DNA from: Caldicellulosiruptor naganoensis | Lineage (GTDB): Bacteria; Bacillota; Thermoanaerobacteria; Caldicellulosiruptorales; Caldicellulosiruptoraceae | DNA: 64,000 nucleotides | Direction: 5' to 3' | Assembly: GCF_026914285.1 (NCBI RefSeq) | Contig: NZ_CP113864.1 | Coordinates: forward strand, 781,501-845,500 | Shown: positions 45,961 to 53,880 of the stretch, in pieces | How the letters are laid out: each line of letters starts with the position of its first letter | Numbering within the stretch: position 1 is the stretch's first letter | Position numbers and translations under genes: made by a program | Notes under the pieces: generated by a model | The model's database searches: none | Told to the model about the DNA's origin: nothing | Seen by the model: the letters and a program-made list of their open reading frames with translations, nothing else

Positions 45961-47991
45961 GTGTCTAAAATCAAATTAAAAAAATTCCTTTATGGCGGAG
46001 ATTATAATCCTGACCAGTGGACAGAAGATGTTTGGGAACAAGATATTGAGTTTATGAAGTATTACAATGTAAATGCAGTGTCAATGCCAATATTTTCATG
46101 GGCTCAGCTTCAACCAAGTGAGGACAAGTTTACGTTTGAATGGCTTGACAGAATAATTGATAAGCTCTATTCAAATGGTATTCATGTCATCTTAGCAACA
46201 CCAACAGCATCTCAACCTGCGTGGCTGTCAAAAAAATACCCTGATGTGCTGCCTGTTGATATCTATGGACGAAAAAGAAAGCATGGGGCAAGGCAAAACT
46301 ACTGTCCTAACAGCAAAAACTTCCAAGAGGCTGCAAAAAGAATTGTTGAGGAGATGGCAAAGAGATACAAAGACCATCCGGCAGTTATAATGTGGCATAT
46401 CAGCAACGAATACGGACCATATTGCTATTGTGATACTTGTGCAAAGGCTTTTCGAGAGTGGTTAAAACAAAAGTATAAAACCTTAGATGAGCTGAACAAG
46501 CGCTGGAATACTGCATTTTGGGGTCATACATTTTATGATTGGGATGAGATTGAAGTTCCATCATATCTTAATGAAGAGTATGAATATATGCCAGGCAGAC
46601 AAAAAAGCTCATTCCAAGGGCTTTCACTTGATTATAAGAGGTTTATGTCTGATAGTTTGCTAAATCTTTATAAGATGGAAGTTGAGATTATCAAAAAATA
46701 CATGCCAGATGTGCCTGTTACAACAAACCTTATGGGCACATTTAAACCACTCGATTACCATAAATGGGCACAGTATATGGACGTAGTTTCTTGGGACAAT
46801 TATCCTTCTATCAAAGACTCTCCACATTCTATAGCTTTCAAGCATGACCTTATGCGGGGGCTCAAAAGAGACCAGTCTTTCATATTAATGGAACAGACAC
46901 CAAGCCAGACAAATTGGCAGTGGTATAATTCAGCAAAACGCCCTGGAATGATAAGACTTTTGAGCTATCATGCGATAGCTCATGGTGCGGATTCTGTGTT
47001 GTATTTCCAGTGGAGACAGTCGGTTGGGTCGTGTGAAAAATTCCACTCTGCAATGGTACCTCATGCCGGGCACTTGAATACAAGAGTTAGCAAAGAGCTA
47101 AAACAGATTGGCGATGAGCTTTTGCGCTTAGATGAGATTTTAGAATCAGTAAACAAGAGCGAGGTAGCACTTTTATTTGACTGGGAAAACTGGTGGGCAC
47201 TTGAAGAGAGTATGGGATTTAGAAACGACATTTCGTATTTAGAGCACATTGATTCATATTACAAGGCTTTGTATAAACTCAAAACAAACGTAGATGTTAT
47301 TGACCCAACTGAAGATTTATCAAGGTATAAACTTGTTGTTGCACCACTTTTGTATTTGCTTGATAGTAATACTGCAAAGAATATAGAAGAGTACGTGAAA
47401 AATGGAGGAATATTTATTACCACCTTCCTCTCAGGTCTTGTTGATGAGAACGACAGGGTAATTCTTGGAGGATATCCTGGCTGGTTCAGAAAGCTTTTGG
47501 GAATCTGGATTGAGGAGATTGATGCACTCTTTCCGGATATGAAAAACGCAATCATTCTTGAAAAACCGCTTGGAATACTTGATGGCAGGTATGAGTGTGA
47601 CTTTATATGTGATGTCATTCACTTAGAAGGTGCAAAAGCACTTGCATATTATGAGCAAGATTATTACAAAGGAATGCCTTGCGTTGTTGAAAATACTTAT
47701 AGAAATGGAAAGGCAGTGTATATAGGTACAAGACCTGAGCAGAGGTTTATAGAAGGACTTATTAAGTATTACGCTGATATAGCTGGTGTAAAACCAATTT
47801 TGCCTGTACCAGAAGGTGTTGAGGTTACAAAACGAACAAAGGATGGAAAAGAGTATATTTTCCTTTTAAATTTCAATAATTACGATGTATGTATTGATTT
47901 GCCACAAGAATTCTATGAACTGATAACACAAAAAAACTTAAGCGGCAGAGTAATGCTGAGTGCAAAAGAGGTCATGATATTAAGAAAATAA
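45961..47991 (+). CDS. GH42 beta-galactosidase
   Basis: 676 residues of glycoside hydrolase family 42, which cleaves terminal beta-galactosides. YGGDYNPDQWTEDVWEQD opens the TIM barrel. The acid/base is Glu150 in WHISNEYG and the nucleophile is Glu311 in LMEQTPSQ. CYCDTC with the nearby cysteines may form the family zinc site. A trimerisation domain (DPTEDLSRYKLVVAP) and a beta-sandwich C-terminus follow. No signal peptide, so it acts in the cytoplasm on imported oligosaccharides. GTG start with AAAGGAGG upstream. It stands alone, with its own promoter and terminator. Confidence 0.93.
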   Translation: MSKIKLKKFLYGGDYNPDQWTEDVWEQDIEFMKYYNVNAVSMPIFSWAQLQPSEDKFTFEWLDRIIDKLYSNGIHVILATPTASQPAWLSKKYPDVLPVDIYGRKRKHGARQNYCPNSKNFQEAAKRIVEEMAKRYKDHPAVIMWHISNEYGPYCYCDTCAKAFREWLKQKYKTLDELNKRWNTAFWGHTFYDWDEIEVPSYLNEEYEYMPGRQKSSFQGLSLDYKRFMSDSLLNLYKMEVEIIKKYMPDVPVTTNLMGTFKPLDYHKWAQYMDVVSWDNYPSIKDSPHSIAFKHDLMRGLKRDQSFILMEQTPSQTNWQWYNSAKRPGMIRLLSYHAIAHGADSVLYFQWRQSVGSCEKFHSAMVPHAGHLNTRVSKELKQIGDELLRLDEILESVNKSEVALLFDWENWWALEESMGFRNDISYLEHIDSYYKALYKLKTNVDVIDPTEDLSRYKLVVAPLLYLLDSNTAKNIEEYVKNGGIFITTFLSGLVDENDRVILGGYPGWFRKLLGIWIEEIDALFPDMKNAIILEKPLGILDGRYECDFICDVIHLEGAKALAYYEQDYYKGMPCVVENTYRNGKAVYIGTRPEQRFIEGLIKYYADIAGVKPILPVPEGVEVTKRTKDGKEYIFLLNFNNYDVCIDLPQEFYELITQKNLSGRVMLSAKEVMILRK

Positions 47992-48021
47992 AGCATTTTT
48001 TACCGCAATTCGCTAATTATA

Positions 48022-48066
48022 TGGGGCTCTTCAAATTGTTTTTTGAAGGGTCCCAGTTTTTTTTTG
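48022..48066 (+). terminator. Intrinsic terminator after the GH42 gene
   Basis: A 14-pair stem with wobbles (48022-48035 with 48042-48055), six-base loop, then nine T. Confidence 0.9.
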
Positions 48067-48081
48067 ATGTGACCTTAACTA

Positions 48082-48110
48082 TTGAAATAGAATATATATT
48101 CGGTTATTAT
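48082..48110 (+). promoter_or_regulatory. Promoter of the radical SAM/DUF4130 pair
   Basis: TTGAAA, 17 bases, TATTAT. Confidence 0.65.
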
Positions 48111-48150
48111 ATAGTTATAAAGTCAAAGAATAAACAAAGAAGTGATTGAA

Positions 48151-49398
48151 ATGGATATCCTTGAAAAACTTCAGATACTGGGTGCAGCAGCAAAGTATGA
48201 TGTTTCTTGTGCATCCAGTGGTAGCAAACGAGAAGTAAATTATGGTATTGGTTCAACTTTTACAGCGGGTATTTGCCACAGCTGGACAGATGATGGCAGG
48301 TGTATATCTCTTTTGAAGATTCTCTTTACAAACGAATGCATCTTTGACTGTGCCTATTGTATCAATAGAAAGAGCAATGATATAAAAAGAGCAACCTTTA
48401 CTCCTCATGAAGTTGCTGAGCTTACCATGAATTTTTACAAAAGAAATTACATTGAAGGGCTTTTTCTAAGTTCTGCTATCAAAAACTCTCCTGACTGGAC
48501 AATGGAGATGTTGTACAAAACGGTATATCTTTTGCGACACAAGTATCAGTTCAATGGATATATTCACGTAAAAGCAATCCCATATGCATCACTCGATTTG
48601 ATTAGGAAAACAGGCTTTTTAGCAGATAGAATGAGTGTCAATATTGAACTTCCGTCTGAAAAGAGCCTGAAGCTTCTTTGTCCAAACAAAACAAAAGAGA
48701 GCATTTTAAAACCAATGGAGTTTATAACAAGAGTAGGTGAAGAAGAAAGAAATTTTGTCTCAGCAGGTCAAAGCACTCAGATGATAATAGGTGCAACAGA
48801 AGATAGTGATCGAAAGATTATTACACTCAGCCAGCATCTTTACAAAAAATTTAAGCTCAAGAGAGTTTACTATTCTGCCTATACACCTGTGAATGATGAT
48901 CCAAGGATTTTAAAAGTGGAAAAACCGCCTCTTTTAAGAGAACATAGACTATATCAGGCAGACTGGCTAATTAGGGTCTACAATTTTACTGCTGAGGAGC
49001 TTTTTGAAAAAGATGAAAACCTTGACCTTGAAGTTGACCCAAAAGTAATGTGGGCACTCAGACACCTTGATAAGTTTCCTGTTGAGGTAAACAAAGCAAG
49101 CTATGAAGAGCTAATAAGAGTGCCGGGAATAGGGATAAAAAGTGCGAGAAGGATTATCAAAAACAGAGTATTTCATTCTCTTGACTTTGATGACTTGAAA
49201 AAGATAGGGGTTGTCTTAAAAAGGGCAAAGTTTTTCATAACCTGCAATGGTAAGACTTATGAAAGACATTTGATTGACCTTCAGCCAGAAAAAATAAAAT
49301 TGCAACTGACAGAAAAAGCAGCGGCTCAGCAAAGAATGCAGCAGCTTTCCTTTTTTGATAAAGAGATTTTCACATCAGTGATAACTGGGGAGATTTAG
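48151..49398 (+). CDS. Radical SAM protein linked to DNA modification/repair (TIGR03916 type)
   Basis: About 415 residues. The cluster motif CIFDCAYC (CX3CX2C) is near residue 68, after KYDVSCASSGSKR. SVNIELPSEKSLKLLCP and the following stretch belong to the family associated with uracil-DNA-glycosylase-like proteins. A helix-hairpin-helix-type segment (VPGIGIKSARRIIKNR, near residue 325) is DNA-binding in other enzymes. ATG 48151 is chosen because AAGTGAT lies upstream; GTG 48142 is an alternative. The partner gene follows one base after. Confidence 0.85.
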   Translation: MDILEKLQILGAAAKYDVSCASSGSKREVNYGIGSTFTAGICHSWTDDGRCISLLKILFTNECIFDCAYCINRKSNDIKRATFTPHEVAELTMNFYKRNYIEGLFLSSAIKNSPDWTMEMLYKTVYLLRHKYQFNGYIHVKAIPYASLDLIRKTGFLADRMSVNIELPSEKSLKLLCPNKTKESILKPMEFITRVGEEERNFVSAGQSTQMIIGATEDSDRKIITLSQHLYKKFKLKRVYYSAYTPVNDDPRILKVEKPPLLREHRLYQADWLIRVYNFTAEELFEKDENLDLEVDPKVMWALRHLDKFPVEVNKASYEELIRVPGIGIKSARRIIKNRVFHSLDFDDLKKIGVVLKRAKFFITCNGKTYERHLIDLQPEKIKLQLTEKAAAQQRMQQLSFFDKEIFTSVITGEI

Positions 49399-49399
49399 A

Positions 49400-50143
49400 A
49401 TGTACAATGTTTTTTTGTATGATGGAACATTTGACGGGCTTTTGACATGTATAGATGAGATTTTATCCACACATATTAATGAAGATGAAGTTGTCATTGT
49501 AGAAAAAGATAAATATCAACCCATGTTTTTTGATAAACCAATTTATGTAACTTTGGATAAAAATAGAAGTCAGGAACTTAGGCAAAAAGTAATAAATGTT
49601 TCTGATAAGATGATTTTTAAAAAGATATATTATTGTTTTCTATCTGAAAGTCAAAACAAAGAAACGTATATCTATAAGTATATAAAGCTTGTTTTAAAGC
49701 ATGGCAAAAAAGTTAAATACCTTTACCATGATGATGTTGTCAATTTTGTTGAAAAGGCATCAAAGAATGTAAGCAGAGAAATAGGAAAGTATATGGGACT
49801 TATGAGGTTTAATGAAATAAAGGGTGGAGTACTTTATGCTCAATTTGAACCCACAAATGATATCTTGGTTCCTATTTCTTACTTTTTTAGAGAAAGATTG
49901 AAGAGTTTTAAATGGATCATACATGACAAAAAAAGGAGCAAACTTTCGATTTATGATACCAGAATGATAAAGTTTCTCAATGGAATGAATTTAAATGCAA
50001 GCTTTTCAGATAATGAGAATTTGTATCAAAAGCTGTGGAAACTTTATTTTAAGACCATGGCAATTGAAGAAAGAAAGAATTTAAAATTACAACGGCAAAA
50101 TATGCCAAAGAAATATTGGAAGTATTTGATAGAAAAAAATTAG
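49400..50143 (+). CDS. DUF4130-type DNA-metabolism protein (TIGR03915 type)
   Basis: 247 residues starting YNVFLYDGTFDGLLTCI and with FNEIKGGVLYAQFEPTNDI near residue 140, as in the family found beside the TIGR03916 radical SAM protein. In many genomes this protein is fused to a UDG-like domain at its C-terminus. Here the protein ends after the DUF4130 part and no UDG gene follows. Its activity is unknown. It is co-transcribed with the radical SAM gene and closes on a terminator. Confidence 0.82.
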   Translation: MYNVFLYDGTFDGLLTCIDEILSTHINEDEVVIVEKDKYQPMFFDKPIYVTLDKNRSQELRQKVINVSDKMIFKKIYYCFLSESQNKETYIYKYIKLVLKHGKKVKYLYHDDVVNFVEKASKNVSREIGKYMGLMRFNEIKGGVLYAQFEPTNDILVPISYFFRERLKSFKWIIHDKKRSKLSIYDTRMIKFLNGMNLNASFSDNENLYQKLWKLYFKTMAIEERKNLKLQRQNMPKKYWKYLIEKN

Positions 50144-50186
50144 GTGTATACCTTGTTAGGCATGGTGGTATACACCTAATCTTTTT
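50140..50186. terminator. Intrinsic terminator after the DUF4130 gene
   Basis: TTAGGTGTATACC and GGTATACACCTAA (50140-50152 and 50167-50179) pair perfectly, then TCTTTTTG. It overlaps the stop codon. The stretch from 50187 to 50348 probably holds the displaced C-terminus of the next gene. Confidence 0.85.
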
Positions 50187-50348
50187 GTACTACACCCATC
50201 TCCTTTATTTTATTTATGGGAGAGCAGTTTTTATATTGTAAGTATTAATCTCGTTTTTTCTTTCCATTTCCTTTATTCGCATTCTTATTTTTTACTTTTT
50301 CATTCTCTTTTTCTCTATTCTTTCCTTCCTGAATGTTCTGGTTCTTAT

Positions 50349-51380
50349 TTAATATCCGTTCTTTCTCTTTTCTTTATTTAACTCTCTTTGAATATTTTTA
50401 TTAAAAATAGGTGGTACAGGTGGTTTTATTTTGAAAGAGGCCTTAATTGTACCTTCGATTTTCTTTAAAATATCAACATACAAATTCTTAACCTCAGTTA
50501 TTTTATCAACCTTTTGCTGATAAAGAGTTATTAAGCTATTTAGTGCTGTTACCATCTTGTTGTAGTTATTTTCCTTTTTAGCTTGTTCATATTCCTTTGT
50601 TTTTACCTTTATTTGTACATTTATCTGTTCAATCTGATATACTTTATCCTTTACAACTGGTTGAATTTGGTCAACTAACAATTTGATTTGGTAGACTGCT
50701 TGGTTAACAGTTGTTTCCTTTTCGTTCTTATAAGTTTCTTGGTACACTTTAAGTTCGTTTAATTTCTGAGTAAGCTGTTTCTGATACTCGTCGATTTGAG
50801 AGGGTGAAAATTTCTTGCTTTTTATATTTCTTTGAATTTGGGAAATTATTTTGTTTGTCTCGTTGATTATTCTTTGTAATTCTCTGTCAAAGAACTTTTT
50901 ATCATATTTTTGAGCAGCTACGATATAACTGTTAATCCTTGCGCGCAAGTGATTAACTTCTGCGTTGATTTTATTGAATGTAGCTTTTAACTGATTAATT
51001 TTGAGAATTAAACTAATGATATTCTTTTTCTGTTCTTTTGTTAGCTTTTTAGCTTCTTTAAGGCTTATATTGTCATTGCTAATTGGTGGAATGACCTCTT
51101 GTGGAGTTGTAGAATAAGTAGAGTTATAAGTGGTTGACGATGTTGATGAACCAGTTGAGCTTGAAACAGGATTATACGTTTGTTCGTAAGTGGTTTTCTC
51201 ATATGTGATATTCACTGTGGTCTGATAAGTTGCATTTGCTGTTGTGTCGTATGTTGCACTTGCAACAGTTTGGCTATTTGTACTAATTGATGATGAAGTA
51301 TTTTGATCAGCAAAAACTGGCAGTATTATTGACAGTCCAAACATCAGGACAACTAAAAAGGCAACAATTTTTCTTTTCAT
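50349..51380 (-). CDS. Secreted coiled-coil protein with Thr/Tyr-rich N-terminus
   Basis: 343 residues. Signal peptide (about 1-25, ending VFADQ), then a low-complexity Ser/Thr/Tyr stretch (about 30-105) with repeated TY(D/Q/E)xT units, then two long Lys/Glu/Gln-rich helices (about 115-320) likely to coil, and a basic end. Just before the stop, a one-base shift would extend the protein through a Lys/Asn-rich tail (RILNKNQNIQEGK...) to about 50245. It may therefore be frameshifted there. It has no recognised domain. AAGGAGG precedes the ATG. Confidence 0.7.
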   Translation of the reverse strand: MKRKIVAFLVVLMFGLSIILPVFADQNTSSSISTNSQTVASATYDTTANATYQTTVNITYEKTTYEQTYNPVSSSTGSSTSSTTYNSTYSTTPQEVIPPISNDNISLKEAKKLTKEQKKNIISLILKINQLKATFNKINAEVNHLRARINSYIVAAQKYDKKFFDRELQRIINETNKIISQIQRNIKSKKFSPSQIDEYQKQLTQKLNELKVYQETYKNEKETTVNQAVYQIKLLVDQIQPVVKDKVYQIEQINVQIKVKTKEYEQAKKENNYNKMVTALNSLITLYQQKVDKITEVKNLYVDILKKIEGTIKASFKIKPPVPPIFNKNIQRELNKEKRKNGY

Positions 51381-51488
51381 AGGTGATTGAACCTCCTTGC
51401 TAAATTTTTCTTTTCTCTAATACATATAATACCCTATACATATAGATTTTTCTTTTCTTATATGTTAAAAAAGTGTGTAAATTTTAAA

Positions 51489-51517
51489 TAGACAAATAGC
51501 ATATTTTATTGTAATAT
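51489..51517 (+). promoter_or_regulatory. Promoter of the FAD oxidoreductase gene
   Basis: TAGACA, 17 bases, TAATAT, about 40 bases before the start codon. Confidence 0.5.
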
Positions 51518-51558
51518 TTCAAATGAAAATTTAAATATTATAAAAGGGTGAAAGTTAA

Positions 51559-52941
51559 ATGAAATACGATATAATCATTGTAGGAGCAGGTCCATGTGGT
51601 ATATTTACTGCATATGAGTTGATAAAACAAAACAAAGATACAAAGATAATTATGTTTGAAAAAGGAAGAGACATTGAGTCGCGTGAGTGTCCAAAAAGAA
51701 TTACAAATGTATGTGCAAATTGCAAACCTTGCAATATAACAACAGGCTTTTCGGGTGCTGGGGCTTTTTCTGATGGTAAACTTTCACTTTCTCCGAACGT
51801 AGGAGGAAGAATTCAAGAATATGTTGGTAAGAGCAAAGCATATGAGCTAATCAAATACGTAGACAATATCTACCTTGAAAATGGGGCTGATAAAAAGGTT
51901 TATGGCACAAATAGTCAAGTCATTGAAGAGATTAAGAGGAAGGCAACTGTTGCAAACCTCATGCTTGTTGAAAGCCCTATAAGGCATTTGGGTACTGAAG
52001 AGGCAAAAAAGATATATAAAAGACTTCAGGATTTTCTTTTAAACAACAATGTGGAGATAAAATTTAAAACTCCTGTCAAAGACTTAATAGTTGAAAATAA
52101 CAAGGTTATAGGTGTAATAGCAGAGGATGAAAAAAGCTACTTTGGGAAAAATGTAGTTGTATGCGTTGGTCGTGAGGGTGCAAGCTGGCTTTCTAAGATA
52201 ATAGAAAAATACAATATTCCGTGTGATAACAATAGAGTTGACGTAGGTGTTAGAGTTGAGACGCCTAATCACATTTGGAAAGGCATTACTGAGCACTTGT
52301 ATGAAAGCAAATTTATTTATTACACAAAAACTTTTGACGACAAGGTAAGGACATTTTGTATGAACCCAGGCGGATATGTTGCAGTTGAGCACTATGACAA
52401 CTTGGCAGTTGTAAACGGCCACAGCTATAAGAACATCAAAAGCGACAATACAAACTTTGCATTGCTTGTCTCGAAGCACTTTACAGATCCGTTCAAAGAC
52501 AGTATAAAATATGGAAAGTACATTGCAGAACTTGCAAATATGCTCTCTGGTGGCAAAGTTCTTGTCCAGCGGTATGGTGACTTTATAAGAGGAAGAAGGT
52601 CTAATGAGGAGAGAATCAAGAGAAACTCTGTGGTTCCTACCTTGCAAGATGCAGTTGCAGGTGATTTGAGCCTTGTTTTGCCTTACAGAATAATGCTTGA
52701 TATAAAAGAGATGATAGAGGCTTTAGATTATGTTGTCCAGGGTGTTGCGTCGTTTGATACACTACTTTATGGCGTTGAAGTAAAGTTTTATTCAAATGAG
52801 GTAAAAGTAAAGCAAAACTTTGAATGTACTACAATCCAGAACCTTTATTTTGGAGGCGATGGTGCGGGAATTACAAGGGGGCTTATGCAAGCAAGTGTAA
52901 ATGGTGTTTTGATTGCAAGAGATATTGCAGCAAAGCTTTAA
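51559..52941 (+). CDS. Uncharacterised FAD-dependent oxidoreductase (COG2509 type)
   Basis: 460 residues. The FAD-binding Rossmann motif IIIVGAGPCGIFTAYEL is at the N-terminus, followed by a Cys-rich stretch (CPKRITNVCANCKPC, near residues 50-64) and GFSGAGAFSDGKLSLSP. The C-terminal FGGDGAGITRGLMQASVNG closes the FAD site. The cysteines may bind metal or be redox active. The substrate is unknown. It is followed by a terminator. Confidence 0.85.
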   Translation: MKYDIIIVGAGPCGIFTAYELIKQNKDTKIIMFEKGRDIESRECPKRITNVCANCKPCNITTGFSGAGAFSDGKLSLSPNVGGRIQEYVGKSKAYELIKYVDNIYLENGADKKVYGTNSQVIEEIKRKATVANLMLVESPIRHLGTEEAKKIYKRLQDFLLNNNVEIKFKTPVKDLIVENNKVIGVIAEDEKSYFGKNVVVCVGREGASWLSKIIEKYNIPCDNNRVDVGVRVETPNHIWKGITEHLYESKFIYYTKTFDDKVRTFCMNPGGYVAVEHYDNLAVVNGHSYKNIKSDNTNFALLVSKHFTDPFKDSIKYGKYIAELANMLSGGKVLVQRYGDFIRGRRSNEERIKRNSVVPTLQDAVAGDLSLVLPYRIMLDIKEMIEALDYVVQGVASFDTLLYGVEVKFYSNEVKVKQNFECTTIQNLYFGGDGAGITRGLMQASVNGVLIARDIAAKL

Positions 52942-52963
52942 ATAGTTGTGTTAAGAACAGAAG

Positions 52964-52992
52964 GGTGGTCTGAAAAAAAGGCCACCATTTTT
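52964..52992 (+). terminator. Intrinsic terminator after the FAD oxidoreductase gene
   Basis: GGTGGTCT (52964-52971) pairs with AGGCCACC (52979-52986), then ATTTTTGG and more T. Confidence 0.75.
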
Positions 52993-53040
52993 GGTTTTTG
53001 CATTTGGGATATAATATTTCAGAAAAGAGGTGAAGATGCT

Positions 53041-53880
53041 TTGATAGATTTGCACATTCATACAACCTTTTCAGATGGCACATATTCACCAGAGGATGTG
53101 GTTGTGCTTGCAAAAGGGAAAGGTCTTTTTGCCATTGCAATTACTGACCATGACACAACAGATGGTGTAAAGATGGCTTTGAAAAAAGGACAGGAGATTG
53201 GAATGAAGGTTATTAGCGGGGTTGAAATTAGCGCAGATTTTGAGATTGAGATGCACATATTAGGACTTTTTATAGATGTTGACAATACCTCATTGCAAGA
53301 GAAATTAAAAATGCTTGAGGGATTCAGAAAAGAAAGAAACCCAAAAATAATAGAAAAACTTAGAAAAATGGGATATGACATTTCAATGGAGGATGTTGAG
53401 AAGGTTGCCTCAGGTGAGGTGATAGGAAGACCTCATATTGCCCGGGTACTTGTTCGAAAAGGATATTTTGAAAACACAAAGGCTGTGTTTGAAAATTTAT
53501 TGGGCTTTGGCAGGCCTGCCTATGTCAAGAAAGAGAAGCTAAAACCCTATGAGGCAATTGAGGCTATAAAAAGAGCAGGTGGACTTGCAATATTGGCACA
53601 TCCACACAAGTATTTGTACCTTGAAGAAGGACCAGAAAATGTATTTGAAGAGTTGAAAGAATATGGCTTGGATGGAATTGAGGTTTATCATTCAGACCAC
53701 ACCGACAAAGAGACAAGACAACTTCTAGAGATTGCTAAAAAACTTGACTTTTTAATCAGCGGTGGTAGCGATTTTCATGGTGATAACAAGCCTGACATTG
53801 AGATAGGAAATGGCAGGGGTAATTTGAATATAGGAAAAGAGATTTTAGAAGAATTAGAGAGAAAGGTAGCACAAAGATGA
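53041..53880 (+). CDS. PHP-domain phosphoesterase (TrpH/YciV type)
   Basis: Metal-dependent phosphatase, probably on 3',5'-nucleoside bisphosphates or similar. DLHIHTTFSDGT, ITDHDTTDG, SGVEIS, ILAHPHK and GGSDFHGD are the PHP metal ligands. TTG 53041 is chosen because AGAGGTGA lies eight bases upstream and the family starts at this strand. The upstream in-frame extension crosses a terminator and is not used. About 280 residues, the usual length. It overlaps comEC by four bases. Confidence 0.88.
   Translation: MIDLHIHTTFSDGTYSPEDVVVLAKGKGLFAIAITDHDTTDGVKMALKKGQEIGMKVISGVEISADFEIEMHILGLFIDVDNTSLQEKLKMLEGFRKERNPKIIEKLRKMGYDISMEDVEKVASGEVIGRPHIARVLVRKGYFENTKAVFENLLGFGRPAYVKKEKLKPYEAIEAIKRAGGLAILAHPHKYLYLEEGPENVFEELKEYGLDGIEVYHSDHTDKETRQLLEIAKKLDFLISGGSDFHGDNKPDIEIGNGRGNLNIGKEILEELERKVAQR

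Noticed and set aside
52948-53040. N-terminal extension of the PHP protein
   Set aside because: The stretch contains a terminator hairpin and a new ribosome binding site. The conserved protein starts at 53041.
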